This document shows positions 52,999-63,400 of a stretch of 64,000 bases of DNA, piece after piece. Position 1 is the stretch's first letter. Every line of letters begins with the position of its first letter. The notes under the pieces were generated by a model, which ran no database searches, was not told where the DNA came from, and worked only from the letters and a program-made list of their open reading frames with translations. Position numbers and translations under genes: made by a program. This DNA is from UBA1206 sp050953105 (GTDB lineage Bacteria; Bacillota; Clostridia; Oscillospirales; CAG-382), in NCBI GenBank assembly GCA_050953105.1, contig JBMNMA010000009.1, forward strand, positions 124,001-188,000, given 5' to 3'.

Positions 52999-54907
52999 AT
53001 GGATTATATTTTCGATTACGAAATAGCGGCATTTATTATTTCGATAATAACGCTGACCTATTCTATCGCATCCCCGAAAATTAAAAATATATTAAGCAGT
53101 CTGTTTTTTGCAATAGCCGTTGTTTCGGCAGCAGTTCCTGTCCTTAACATTTCCGCCCTTTATTGCGACGGAAAAGGACAGGATTTTTTTATAATTAGTT
53201 TAAATATTTTCCACAAACTGCTTATTTCACTTCTGCCGGTATTATCGCTTTTTTATATTCTCGAGCTTACCGGCAGACTTGCCCATCTTAAAAAAACGGT
53301 ATTATATCGGGTTACATGGTCCCTATGTTATCTGTGCCCTGCTAATAATAACCACACCCTGGACGGGCTATGCCTTTTATGTAAAGGACGGTTGCTTTCA
53401 AAACGGAAAACTTACGGCAGTTTTATTCGGTATTTATCTTTATTACATAATTTTAGGTTTGTATATTCTTTTTATGCCGAAGCGGAAGGTAAGAACCAAA
53501 TACAAAGTTGCGGTTGTGGCTATGATTATTATGCAGGCTATGGCATTGTATATCCAGTTTTGCAACTACCGGTGTCAGGTGGTGGACTTTGCCGCATCTT
53601 TGTCGGTGCTCATTATGTTTATCACCATGCAGCCTTCGGCAGAATTAACCGATCCGCTGATAAACTCCTTTAACTACTTCGCCCTTGAATCAATGCTTGA
53701 CGATTATATTAGTCATAAGAAATCCTTTATAGTTATAGCCTGTTCGCTGGATGATTTAAGACATATTAACCAGGTATACGGCGAGCAGATAGGGGATAAG
53801 CTGCTGCTTGAGGTGTCGAAAAATCTGTCGTCCAAGGGGCAGCTTGCACGGATATACGGCAATGAATTTTTTCTGATTGTCGATTCCAATACCACCAAGG
53901 AAGAGCTTTACACCTTTATAAAAGAACTACCCGATACTATAAAAATTGATAATTATATGATTCCGGTAGGAGCCTCAACAGTAATAGCCGACGGCAACCG
54001 CTTTACTTCAGGGGTTGACCTTATCGATTTTATGGAATGGACCCTAAAGAGCATAAAGAATGCCTCGGGTAACCGGGTGCTTATAGCTCGCATGAGCCAT
54101 ATAAACAACTACCGCCGCAGGCAACTGGTTATAAATGCGGTAACCAGAGCTATTGGAAAAAAGGAGATTGACGTTTATTATCAGCCCATTATCGATGCCG
54201 ACACAGGCAGAATCATAGGGGCAGAAGCGCTGGCAAGGTTAAACGACCCGGTTTTGGGGAAAATATCCCCCGGTGAATTTATACCAATAGCCGAACAGTC
54301 GGGACTTATCCTAGAGCTTGGCAAATGTGTCAGGGAAAAGGTATGGCAGCTGCTTTCGGAATACGACATTAAAAAAGCAGGACTTGATTATATTTCGGTT
54401 AATCTTTCCTCCATTGAATGCGTCCAGAGGGAGGCTGTGGAGGAAATCATAAAGGAATCAATAAACTACGGTATAAAGCCCGAACTTATAGCCTTTGAAA
54501 TAACCGAAACGGCAGCTGTGGCATCAAAGGAAATTTTAGCCTACAACATAAACACAATGAAGGAATACGGCTTTGAATTCTACCTTGACGACTTCGGAAC
54601 AGGATATTCTACCATGGCAAGTCTTATATCCCTCCCGTTTGCGGTCATTAAACTCGAAAAAGGGATAATGCGTCTGGCTATGGAGCCGATGCGGGGGGAT
54701 CTGGTAAAGCGGATGATACCACCAATGAAGGGCTACGGTGTCAAAATAGTGGTTGAGGGTATCGAAAGCGAAGCCCAGGCCGAAAAGGCAAGAAGCTGGG
54801 GTGTGGATTATATGCAGGGCTATTTGTATTCCGAACCGCTTCCCAAGGAGTCATTTATAAAATTTGCAGGCCTTGAAAAGTACGAAAATGTAATGCAAAA
54901 TGCATAA
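52999..54907 (+). pseudogene. Membrane GGDEF-EAL protein, frame interrupted at an A7 tract
   Basis: Translation from ATG 52999 (AAAGGAG upstream) gives membrane helices up to LTGRLAHLKK, then runs into a wrong frame at seven A residues near 53290-53296. Removing one A joins it to the frame that continues RYYIGLHGPYVICALL and ends at 54907, restoring a ~635-residue protein. The domains are about seven transmembrane segments, a GGDEF domain with the degenerate signature YGNEF (inactive as a cyclase), and an EAL phosphodiesterase domain. The EAL motifs are AEALARL, NLSS, EITE, LDDFGTGYST and EGIE; the usual KID is KLE. The intact form would probably degrade or sense cyclic di-GMP. The A7 tract allows true inactivation, phase variation, slippage or an assembly error. 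Confidence 0.8.
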
Positions 54908-54913
54908 AATAAT

Positions 54914-54938
54914 AAAAAGCACCCGGGTGCTTTTTTAT
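54914..54938 (+). terminator. Terminator of the GGDEF-EAL gene
   Basis: AAAAAGCACCC pairs directly with GGGTGCTTTTT. Confidence 0.85.
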
Positions 54939-54941
54939 TTA

Positions 54942-54970
54942 TTGACATTTTTCAGCCGTTGTGGTAGCAT
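54942..54970 (+). promoter_or_regulatory. Promoter of the FAD oxidoreductase gene
   Basis: TTGACA at 54942-54947, 17 bp, TAGCAT at 54965-54970. Confidence 0.65.
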
Positions 54971-55012
54971 GGTGTAAGGCAAAATATATAATTTGTGCAT
55001 GAGGTTTAAAGT

Positions 55013-56266
55013 ATGACAAAATATGATGTTATAGTTATAGGCGGCGGACTTGCCGGTTGCGGCGCCGCTCTGGCTGCTGCCAGGGGAAATGCTAAAACAT
55101 TGCTTATTGAAAGAATAAACTGCCTTGGCGGAGCACCCTGCACCCAGGAAGTCAACCCTTTTATGAACAACGCTACCCGAATTCCCGAAACGGGGGAGGT
55201 TAAACAGCTTTCCCGGGGGATATTTGAGGAAATTGTAGCATCCATGCGTCAAATGGGGGCTATGCGTAACAATGTCTTTAATCCCGAATACCTGAAAATT
55301 ATATTAAACCGCAAGCTGCTTGAAGCAGGGGTGGAACTTATGTTTAACTCCTACTTTGTAAGAGCAAAAAGAGAGGGAAACCGGATAAAATCGGTTACCG
55401 TGGCTAACAAGTCGGGACTTGTGGAATTTGAAGCCGATTATTTCATAGACTGCACCGGCGATGCCGACGTGGCCTATGACGCTGGTTTTCCCACCCGCCT
55501 GGGCCGTCCCGGCGACAACCTCTGCCAGCCTATGACTCTTGGCTTTTCAATAGCCGGCGTTGACCCGGATAAATTTAATCATGTTAAATCCACCATAATA
55601 CCCAAATGGCAGGAGGAGCAAAAAAAGGGATATATAAAGAACCCCATGGATACCATAATGGTGTTCCAGACGGTTTTTCCGGATATTGTTCACCTTAACG
55701 CCACCCGGGTGGTTAAGCGCAACCCGGTAGACTGCTTTGACTTAACACAAGCCGACATTGAGGCAAGGGAGCAGATGTTTGAACTTCACGACTTCCTTGT
55801 AAAATTCATACCCGGCTTTGAAAACAGCCAGATTTTGTCCTCCGCCGTTCAGACGGGTGTCAGGGAAAGCCGCATGATAGACGGGGAGCATATATTAACC
55901 GCCGAAGAGCTGGTGGCATGCACCAAGTTTGAAGATGCCATTGCCTGCGGCAACTATGATATTGACATTCACAACCCCACAGGGAGTGGCACCAGCCATT
56001 ATTTCTTCCCCCATGGGCAGTATTATACAATTCCTTACCGCAGCCTTATTCCCAAGGCAAGCGAAAATCTCCTTGTGGCAGGAAGATGCATATCGGCCAC
56101 CCACGAGGCTCAGGCATCTATTCGCATAATGGCCATTGTCTGCTGTCTGGGCGAGGGGGCAGGCACTGCCGCCGCCATAGCCAACGAGAGCAAGATAAAT
56201 GTGTCTGATGTGGATATAGTGAGATTAAGGGACACATTGCGTGCCAACAACGCCTGCGTTGATTAA
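55013..56266 (+). CDS. FAD-dependent oxidoreductase (FAD_oxidored family)
   Basis: A 417-residue flavoprotein. The N-terminal dinucleotide-binding fold is VIVIGGGLAGCGAALAAARG, followed by LIERINCLGGAPCTQEVNPF. The second FAD contact is FIDCTGDADVAYDAGFPTR, and the C-terminal block NLLVAGRCISATHEAQASIR is typical of this family. There is no signal peptide. The natural substrate is not known; related proteins occur near carbohydrate genes. GAGG stands before the ATG. It is a single-gene unit whose stop codon overlaps a convergent small gene. Confidence 0.85.
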   Translation: MTKYDVIVIGGGLAGCGAALAAARGNAKTLLIERINCLGGAPCTQEVNPFMNNATRIPETGEVKQLSRGIFEEIVASMRQMGAMRNNVFNPEYLKIILNRKLLEAGVELMFNSYFVRAKREGNRIKSVTVANKSGLVEFEADYFIDCTGDADVAYDAGFPTRLGRPGDNLCQPMTLGFSIAGVDPDKFNHVKSTIIPKWQEEQKKGYIKNPMDTIMVFQTVFPDIVHLNATRVVKRNPVDCFDLTQADIEAREQMFELHDFLVKFIPGFENSQILSSAVQTGVRESRMIDGEHILTAEELVACTKFEDAIACGNYDIDIHNPTGSGTSHYFFPHGQYYTIPYRSLIPKASENLLVAGRCISATHEAQASIRIMAIVCCLGEGAGTAAAIANESKINVSDVDIVRLRDTLRANNACVD

Positions 56267-56427
56267 CCTTTGCCACCGCATTCCCTTAGAGTAAGGATTG
56301 TAGCTAAAGTATCTCCTAATTGGACAAGTATTGCCGCAATAAGCACCAGTTCTTCGTCACTTAGCTTCAATGCTATAATTTCGGCAAGTGCGGAAACAGA
56401 AGTGGCAACGGCATAATTTTTGTTCAT
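56263..56427 (-). CDS. 54-residue conserved small protein (DUF6774-like)
   Basis: The frame on the minus strand begins at an ATG preceded by GGGGTGAT. It encodes an alanine- and leucine-rich helical protein (YAVATSVSALAEIIALKLSD, EELVLIAAILVQLGDTLATI). The QLGDTLATI signature matches short clostridial proteins I recall as DUF6774; their function is unknown. Its stop overlaps the FAD oxidoreductase stop by 4 bp. It is oriented away from the flavodiiron operon. Confidence 0.75.
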   Translation of the reverse strand: MNKNYAVATSVSALAEIIALKLSDEELVLIAAILVQLGDTLATILTLRECGGKG

Positions 56428-56492
56428 AAGATCACCCCGTATATTTTTACGGGAAAAAGGCTGTAAAAATAACCTGTATGTTTATGAATATG

Positions 56493-56520
56493 TTGCAACT
56501 GCAACGGAAATTTTTAATAG
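56493..56520 (+). promoter_or_regulatory. Possible promoter of the flavodiiron operon
   Basis: TTGCAA at 56493-56498, 16 bp, TAATAG at 56515-56520. The -35 element lies within an inverted repeat GTTGCA-AC-TGCAAC (56492-56505). Confidence 0.45.
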
Positions 56521-56537
56521 AAATGATTATCATTAAC
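56519..56537 (+). promoter_or_regulatory. Fur-box-like operator
   Basis: The 13-bp core AATGATTATCATT (56522-56534) is identical to the centre of the classical 19-bp Fur consensus. It sits directly behind the predicted -10 box and before the ribosome binding site of the flavodiiron gene, a position suited to repression by Fur or a related metal regulator. Confidence 0.75.
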
Positions 56538-56560
56538 CCATGGAGGAACAATAGTAAATA

Positions 56561-57787
56561 ATGTATTGTGTTAGAAAGATATTTGATGATTTATACTATG
56601 TAGGCTCCGAGGACCGGAGATTGGCCATGTTCGAAGGTGTTTTTTCGGTGCCGCAGGGGGTTTCATATAACTCCTATCTGCTGCTGGACGAAAAAACAGT
56701 GCTGTTTGACGCAGTGGACAAAGCGGTGGGAAGGGTTTTCCTTGAAAATGTTGAGCATGTCCTTGCCGGACGCAGCCTTGACTATGTGGTTATTCACCAT
56801 ATGGAACCCGACCATACGGCAACCTTAACCGAACTGCTTAATCGCTATCCCGAAGCCAAAGTGGTTGGTAACGCCAAAACCGTCGGTATGTTAAAGCAGT
56901 TTTTCGACCTTGACGTATCGGACACTGCTTATATCGTCAAGGAGGGGGACACCCTTGAAACGGGTAACCACAAGCTTACATTTTACATGGCTCCCATGGT
57001 TCACTGGCCCGAGGTTATGGTTACCTATGACAACATACACAAGGCTTTGTTCTCAGCCGACGCCTTCGGAACATTCAAAGCACTAAACGGTGCGCTGTTT
57101 AACGACGAAGTTGATTTTGAACACGAATACCTTGACGAATGCCGTCGGTATTACTCCAACATAGTAGGCAAATACGGTCCCCAGACGCTAGCGCTGCTTA
57201 ACAAGATGGCACCGCTGGAGATAAAAATGATATGCCCTCTCCATGGCCTGGTATGGCGGACAAACCTTGATTATATTATCGAACTTCATAAAAAGTGGGC
57301 CACCTACACCCCGGAAGTTGACGGAGTATTAATAGCCTACGCCTCTATTTACGGCAACACCGAAAACCTTGCCCAGATTATCTCGGTCAAGCTCCATGAG
57401 CAGGGAATAAAGGCTACAATGTATGATGTTTCGGTATCCGATCCTTCCGAGATTGTGGCACAATGCTTTAAATATTCCCATTTGGTGTTTGCATCGGCTA
57501 CCACCAATTTGAAAATCTTTGTAAAAATGGAAGAGCTTATAAGGGATCTTGCTGCTCACAATCTTCAAAACCGCACAGTAGGCATTGTCTACAACGGCTC
57601 CTGGGCCCCCGCCGCCGGAAAGCTTATGAAAGAGTTACTTTCCACCTTTAAAAACTTCACCATACTTGAAGAAACGGTGGCTATAACATCATCGTTAAAA
57701 GAAAGTCAGCTTACCGACGTCGATAATTTCGTTAATGCGCTTGTTAAATCAATAATAAATAAAAGGAGTGGTAACAATGGAACTTAA
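56561..57787 (+). CDS. fprA: Flavodiiron protein (FprA-type A-flavoprotein)
   Basis: A 408-residue oxygen or nitric oxide reductase of anaerobes. The metallo-beta-lactamase-like domain (residues 1-250) carries the diiron motif HHMEPDHTAT and further ligands in MVHWPEVM, SADAFG and CPLHGLVW. The C-terminal flavodoxin domain binds FMN (YASIYGNTENLA, NGSWAPAAGKLM). It reduces O2 to water with electrons from rubredoxin, which is encoded two genes downstream. GGAGG precedes the ATG at a longer than usual distance. The end overlaps the desulfoferrodoxin start. Confidence 0.95.
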   Translation: MYCVRKIFDDLYYVGSEDRRLAMFEGVFSVPQGVSYNSYLLLDEKTVLFDAVDKAVGRVFLENVEHVLAGRSLDYVVIHHMEPDHTATLTELLNRYPEAKVVGNAKTVGMLKQFFDLDVSDTAYIVKEGDTLETGNHKLTFYMAPMVHWPEVMVTYDNIHKALFSADAFGTFKALNGALFNDEVDFEHEYLDECRRYYSNIVGKYGPQTLALLNKMAPLEIKMICPLHGLVWRTNLDYIIELHKKWATYTPEVDGVLIAYASIYGNTENLAQIISVKLHEQGIKATMYDVSVSDPSEIVAQCFKYSHLVFASATTNLKIFVKMEELIRDLAAHNLQNRTVGIVYNGSWAPAAGKLMKELLSTFKNFTILEETVAITSSLKESQLTDVDNFVNALVKSIINKRSGNNGT

Positions 57788-58160
57788 GTTTTATCGCTGC
57801 AGACATTGCGGCAACATCATCTCCCACCTTTATGATTCCGGGGTAAGAGTGGTCTGCTGTGGTGAGCAGATGGCAGAGCTTGTCGCCAACACCGTCGAAG
57901 CATCGGTGGAAAAGCATTTACCGGTAGTTGAAATCGAAGAAAACAAGGTCACCGTTCGGGTAGGCTCTGTTGAGCATCCCATGACCGAAGAGCATCACAT
58001 TGCATGGATAGTTCTCCAGACCGAAAAGGGAAATCAGCGCAAGATTTTAAAAGCCGGCGAAAAACCCGAAGCCTGCTTTAAAATTTGCTGCGGCGACAAG
58101 GTAATTGCCGCCTACGAATACTGCAACCTCCACGGCCTGTGGAAGACCGAAGTGAAGTAA
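57777..58160 (+). CDS. dfx: Desulfoferrodoxin (superoxide reductase)
   Basis: A 127-residue two-domain superoxide reductase. The N-terminal FeS4 centre is CRHCG plus CC in VRVVCCGEQ. The catalytic iron site of the neelaredoxin domain shows EKHLPVV, EHPMTEEHHIAWI and C-NLHGLW near the end. It reduces superoxide to hydrogen peroxide with rubredoxin as donor. The ATG at 57777 is favoured by AAAGGAG upstream; an in-frame GTG at 57768 overlaps that site. Confidence 0.96.
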   Translation: MELKFYRCRHCGNIISHLYDSGVRVVCCGEQMAELVANTVEASVEKHLPVVEIEENKVTVRVGSVEHPMTEEHHIAWIVLQTEKGNQRKILKAGEKPEACFKICCGDKVIAAYEYCNLHGLWKTEVK

Positions 58161-58193
58161 TTTACTTAATTTTAATTACAGAAAGGATTTTTT

Positions 58194-58352
58194 ATGGTTT
58201 ACGTTTGCTCAATATGCGGTTATGAATACGACGAGGCTGTAGGCGATCCCGATAACGGCATCCCCGCCGGCACCAAGTTCGAAGACCTTCCCGAAGATTT
58301 TGCCTGCCCCATCTGCAGCGCAGGTAAAGACGCCTTTGAGGCAAAGGAATAA
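58194..58352 (+). CDS. rub: Rubredoxin
   Basis: A 52-residue electron carrier with the two iron-binding pairs CSICGYEYDEAVGDPDNGI and CPICSAGKDAFE. It should donate electrons to both the flavodiiron protein and desulfoferrodoxin encoded just upstream. GAAAGGA precedes the ATG. It is the last gene of the operon and is followed by a strong terminator. Confidence 0.97.
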   Translation: MVYVCSICGYEYDEAVGDPDNGIPAGTKFEDLPEDFACPICSAGKDAFEAKE

Positions 58353-58365
58353 TTTAAAAACACAT

Positions 58366-58393
58366 AAAAAACCTCCCGGCCGGGAGGTTTTTT
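58366..58393. terminator. Bidirectional terminator
   Basis: AAAAACCTCCCGG pairs perfectly with CCGGGAGGTTTTT, between the rubredoxin gene and a convergent minus-strand gene. Confidence 0.93.
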
Positions 58394-58397
58394 ACGC

Positions 58398-59342
58398 CTA
58401 TTTAATTTCGTTTTCAAGATAAGCTCTGGTAAAAGCTTTATTCCGGTATTCGTCATATATCTCAAGGCGGATATATCTGTGCTTAAAGTTAGTGTTCAAT
58501 TTGAAATCCGCTTTTGTTATATCGTCTTTGTCGGAACGGACGGTATAGTAAACGCGTGAATCTGTCCGGACGGTTACCACCTTGCAGGGGGAGCATTCAA
58601 TATGAACAACCCCGTCCTCTATCGAAAATTCTTTAATTTCCGGCCCGGTAGATGCATAGAAATCACCTTTTTCAAGGGTTTCAAGGACTGTATTATAATC
58701 CAGCTTGTCCATGCACAGCATTGTCCAGCCTCTGAAAGAATCGTTATAAGGGTCTGAAACGTTTCTGTTGAAATTATGATTGTCGTCTACGGCCGTGGGG
58801 AAAACCATATTCCCGGCAAGTAGCATGGATTCGAAATCACCTTCATTGCAGCCGTTCATTTTTTCAATGTCGCTGCAGGAGTTGTATATTTCAAACATCG
58901 AAACCCCTTTAAGGCCGAGATAGTCGACTGCCGTTTGCATAGACCATCTTGCATGGTTGTAGGCTACGACAAATCCTTTGTCTTTTGCCCGCTTTATAAG
59001 GTCATTCATGACGTTTATATCATAAATCCTGTCGACAGGGACAAACTCATTAAGGTTTTCGTCTTTTGAATAGAAGTTAAGGTGATATGTTTTTGCCACA
59101 TACCAGTTATCTACCGGCTCGCAGATATCAATTTCGGTGGAGGTAAGGGGGATAAAGGATTCGTCCTTTAAATCGGTATGGGGAACAAGCACATTGTGGT
59201 CGGTAAAGGCAAGCACCGAGTAACCCCGGCTTTTATATAGCTCTTTAAGCTCCTCGGGGGTGAACCTGCCGTCGGATACGGTAGAGTGGCAGTGAAGGTT
59301 AGCTTTATACTGGGTTTTGTTTGGCAAAAGATGGCGTTTCAT
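58398..59342 (-). CDS. PHP-domain metal-dependent hydrolase
   Basis: A 314-residue cytoplasmic protein with a PHP domain: NLHCHSTVSDGRFTPEEL, VLAFTDHNVLVPH, the later histidines in AYNHARWSM, and AVDDNHNF. These are metal ligands of phosphoesterases such as histidinol phosphatase and related nucleases. The last ~70 residues are a small beta domain. Substrate is unknown. AAAGGA precedes the ATG. It is divergent from the SDR gene. Confidence 0.85.
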   Translation of the reverse strand: MKRHLLPNKTQYKANLHCHSTVSDGRFTPEELKELYKSRGYSVLAFTDHNVLVPHTDLKDESFIPLTSTEIDICEPVDNWYVAKTYHLNFYSKDENLNEFVPVDRIYDINVMNDLIKRAKDKGFVVAYNHARWSMQTAVDYLGLKGVSMFEIYNSCSDIEKMNGCNEGDFESMLLAGNMVFPTAVDDNHNFNRNVSDPYNDSFRGWTMLCMDKLDYNTVLETLEKGDFYASTGPEIKEFSIEDGVVHIECSPCKVVTVRTDSRVYYTVRSDKDDITKADFKLNTNFKHRYIRLEIYDEYRNKAFTRAYLENEIK

Positions 59343-59504
59343 TGGTTTTCCTTTCGCGAAATCGGTTTAAAAGATTTTAAATTTTATAACCCCTTTTATT
59401 AACATGTGTTAACAAAGAATTTTCATGCAGGGGTAAAAATTTAGAAAAATTGCTTAAATTACACCTATTATAACCCTTTCGACGGAAAAATCAAACCTTT
59501 TCGC

Positions 59505-59533
59505 TTGACTTTCCCAAAATGCAATAATATAAT
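59505..59533 (+). promoter_or_regulatory. Promoter of the SDR and ligase-ACP-oxoamine synthase operon
   Basis: TTGACT at 59505-59510, 17 bp, TATAAT at 59528-59533. Confidence 0.85.
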
Positions 59534-59567
59534 TACTAAACGAAATTTTTGACAAGGGGTGTCTCCT

Positions 59568-60392
59568 TTGAGTAAGGTGATATTTGTTTCGGGCGCCTCC
59601 TCGGGATTAGGCCGGGCGGTTGCCAAATATCTTGCGTCAAACGGCTTTAAGGTGTATGCCGGCGCCCGTTCTTTCGGTGCCGACGGTGTTTCACCACCCG
59701 AAGGCTGTATCGGAATCCCCCTTGACGTTACAGACAACATATCGGTTAATAACGCTATAAAGGCGGTTTATGACAGGGAAGGGGAAATTTTTGCCCTTGT
59801 CAACTGCGCCGCCTTTTTTACCATGGGTTCCTGCGAGGAAGTTTCCCCTGAGGAAATAGAACGCATTATGAACACCAATTTCATAGGCATGGTGCGTACA
59901 TCCCAGGCGGTGCTTCCCTATATGCGTGACAGGGGCTATGGAAGAATAATAAACTTTTCGTCTATAAACGGTTTGCTGGCCATCCCTTTTCAGGGCGGAT
60001 ATTCAGCTTCAAAACACGCCATAGAGGGATGGAGCGAAGCGCTGGCCCAAGAGGTAGGGCGGTTCGGCATCAAAGTCAGCCTTGTAGAACCGGGGGATTG
60101 CAGGGGCGGATCACAGAAATACCGGAACAAAAATGAAATGTCTGCTGACAAGAACTCCCCCTATTACAAATATTACATAGCCGGGACGGAAAAAATCCAT
60201 AATGACGAACAAAACGGCATGGATCCGGAAAGGGTGGCAAAGGTGGTTTTGAAGCTAATAAACGCCAAAAATCCTCCTTTCAGAAAAGTAGTGGCCACCC
60301 TCACCCAGCGGTCGTCAGTGTGGCTGCATAAGTTCTTACCGGGAACAACATTCAATAAGATTATAACTGATTATTATTCGCCTAAAAAGTAA
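59568..60392 (+). CDS. Short-chain dehydrogenase/reductase, candidate 3-keto lipid reductase
   Basis: A 274-residue SDR. The cofactor loop is VSGASSGLGRA, the NNAG-like position reads VNCAAF, and the catalytic Ser-Tyr-Lys set is FSSINGL and YSASKHA. The start is TTG at 59568, eight bases after AAGGGG; a GTG at 59559 directly abuts that site. It lies 25 bp before a ligase-ACP-oxoamine synthase gene and shares its promoter. By analogy with the 3-ketosphinganine reductase step, I infer that it reduces the beta-amino ketone made by the next gene product. A general SDR role remains possible. Confidence 0.85.
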   Translation: MSKVIFVSGASSGLGRAVAKYLASNGFKVYAGARSFGADGVSPPEGCIGIPLDVTDNISVNNAIKAVYDREGEIFALVNCAAFFTMGSCEEVSPEEIERIMNTNFIGMVRTSQAVLPYMRDRGYGRIINFSSINGLLAIPFQGGYSASKHAIEGWSEALAQEVGRFGIKVSLVEPGDCRGGSQKYRNKNEMSADKNSPYYKYYIAGTEKIHNDEQNGMDPERVAKVVLKLINAKNPPFRKVVATLTQRSSVWLHKFLPGTTFNKIITDYYSPKK

Positions 60393-60417
60393 ATTTTCGG
60401 TCAAAGGAGTATTGATT

Positions 60418-63400
60418 ATGACTTGGAAAGAAAAAGCCGAGCTTCTTGAAAGGGAATTGACCTTTAAGCACCTGCTTGAGGTGCTTTGTGTAGATAAATC
60501 CCGTCCCTTTGCTATATGGCTGGAAGGGGACGAAGTTAAATCCTATAATTACGGGACGCTGGAAAACAAGGTGTTTGCCTGCGCAGAGAATATAACTAAT
60601 ATAGACTTCGGCAAAAAGGGTGGCTGGACGGCTATTGCCGTTGATACCTGCATGGACTGGCCGGTGCTTTTCTGGGGCCTGCTTGCCTCGGGCCGGAACG
60701 CCCTGCTGCTTGATCCATCTCTGGAGGACGGCGGTATCGACCACCTTATGAAAGAGGCGGGAGCGGACGCATTGATAACCCGCAAAATCAGAAACCTGCC
60801 CTATGCCCAAAAAACTCCCGAGGAGGTTTTGGGCAACTCCCAAGCCCCCTCAGCCACATATAAAGCCGACTGGGCGGATATGATTGCGGTTTGCACCTCA
60901 GGCACCACCACCACAAGCCGGGTTTACGTTTACAACGGCGAAGCTGTCTGCCGGCAGGTTTTGGGATTTGTAATCCACCAGTCCGGCCCGACCATAATGA
61001 GTGAAAAGAACGCTCCCATGCCGTCACTGGCTTTCTTACCCATGAACCATGTGTTCGGCCTGCTTACCAACGTTATAAACACCCCCTTTCTTGATGCTCC
61101 CCAGGTATTCCTTAAAGACCGGTCACCTCAGACCATATTTGAAACCTGCCAGAAGGCAAAGGTTAAAATGCTGCTGACCGTGCCTTTACTTATAAACTCC
61201 ATTTCGACTACCATTCAAAAAAAGGTGGCCGCCGAAAAGCCAATAAAGCGGTTTGCCTTTAAGGTGATGAAGGGAATTTCCCTCACCTGCCAGCGTATAT
61301 CCCCCAACTGGGGTCTTAATGTGGGCAAAAAGCTGTTTAAAAGCGTAAATAAACACCTTTTCGGCGATTCTATGATGCTCCTTGTCTGCGGCGGCGCCCA
61401 TGTGCCGATGGAGCATATGAAAATGGTTAACGCTTTGGGTTATGCCGTAACCGTTGGCTTCGGTATGACCGAAACCGCCATAACATCCTATGAAAACAAG
61501 GTGGACCTTAAAAGCCGTATTTCGGGCAGCGTGGGACTTCCGCTTTCCATTACACAATATAAGATTCTTCCCGACGGGGATAACCCCAACCGGGGCGAAC
61601 TGCTTGTAAAGTGCAACGCCATGCATATAGGCAGGCTGTCCGGAAGTGTGCTCCTTCCTCCTGCTGTTGACGAGGAAGGGTGGTTCCATACCGGGGACAT
61701 TGCCCGTATCGGCAAAAAGGGAAGAATGTGGATCGAAGGCCGGTGCAAGGACGTTATTATCGGCGAATCCGGTGAAAACGTTTATCCCGACGAGCTGGAA
61801 GACACCTTTGCCGGTATCGAAGGGGTAGAACAGCTTACTATCCTTGGTATAAACAAGAATAAAGACGAACTTATCACCATGGTTATCAACGTGGGGGATA
61901 ATTATAACAATGATGCCTTCCTATCAAAGATTGCTGCCGAAATTGATAAACGCAACCGCACCCTCCGGCCGTTAAAGCGTGTCAGACTGGTTTATGCCAC
62001 CCCTGAACCGCTGCCCACTGCGTCAAGAATTAAGGTAAAAAGAGGACTTATAAAAAAAGAAATAGAGCAGGGGACCTTTGTCTGCAAGCAGCTTTCCATA
62101 ACCGGCAGCCCCGTTGCCTTTGAAATGGGTAAAGTCCAATCAACCCCCCAACCAAAGAAACCGGAAATTAATGAAACTGAAATAATATGCGAAAGCCCGT
62201 CGCTTGAGTCAATTAAGCAAAAAATTAAGGAATGCTTTGCTGACGAACTGCTTATAGATGCCGCCACCATCTCAGACGACGCCAGCTTTACCGACGACAT
62301 TGAGTGCGACTCCCTCCACAGGCTTGGCGCATTGATGAGGATAGAAAACGAGCTTGGTGTTATCATACCCGAAGAATCCTACGAATACTGCCAGACAGTA
62401 AGCGACCTTGCATCGGTTATACTGTCCCTTACCGACACCGGGGAGGTAAAGGTCTGCCGCAAGGCGGAAGGGGAGGTTACCCCCATAACCGACTTTACAC
62501 AAAGCCCCGAATACAAGGAATTTGCAAAGCGGTTTGAGTGTATCGGCTCGTCCAAAAACCCCTATTTTATATGCCATGAATCCCCCCTTAAGGATACTTC
62601 TCTTATGAGCGGCAAGGAAGTCCTTAACTTCGGCTCATACAATTATGTGGGTATGTCGGGGCGGAAAGAGGTAAACGAGGCTGCAAAAGCGGCAATAGAC
62701 AAATACGGCACCTCAGCCAGCGGCTCCCGGCTTTTGGCAGGTGAAAAAGAGCTGTATCAGGTGCTTGAAAAAGAAATTGCCCAATGGAAACACGCCGAGG
62801 CCGCCCTTGTTCTGGTAGGCGGACATTCCACCAACGTTACCGTGGTAGGTAACTTCTGCGGCAAGAAAGACCTTATAGTATATGACGCCCTATCCCACAA
62901 TTCTATACACGAGGGCTGCCGGCTGTCGGATGCCGTTGCCATCCCCTTCCCCCATAACGATTATGTTGCCCTTGACAATCTGTTAAAGACAAGGCGGAGC
63001 AAGTATGAAAAGGTGCTTATCGTGGTGGAAGGCGCATACAGCATGGACGGTGATATCGCCCCCATACCCGAGATTGTGGCAATTAAAAAGAAATACGGCT
63101 GCTTCCTTATGGTTGACGAGGCTCATTCGGCTTGTGTCATAGGCAAAACCGGGGGCGGAGTTGACGAATATTTCGATCTTGATCCCAATGATATAGACAT
63201 TAAAATGGGAACCCTGTCAAAAGGTCTTGGCGCCTGCGGCGGCTATATAGCCGGACGGCGTGAGCTTATTGAGTATATGCGCTACAATATACCCGGTTTT
63301 GTGTTCTCGGTAGGCATTTCCCCCGCCCTTGCGGCAGCGGTGCTGGAATCTATCAGATTACTGCGCAGCAACCCGTCTATAATCGAGGACCTTCACCGCA

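Noticed and set aside
53279..54907. Separate GGDEF-EAL gene starting at TTG 53279
   Set aside because: No ribosome binding site there, and the upstream frame carries the matching membrane helices; one base in the A7 tract joins them.
60788..62577. Minus-strand open frames inside the trimodular enzyme gene
   Set aside because: They are antisense to continuous conserved domains and have no start signals.
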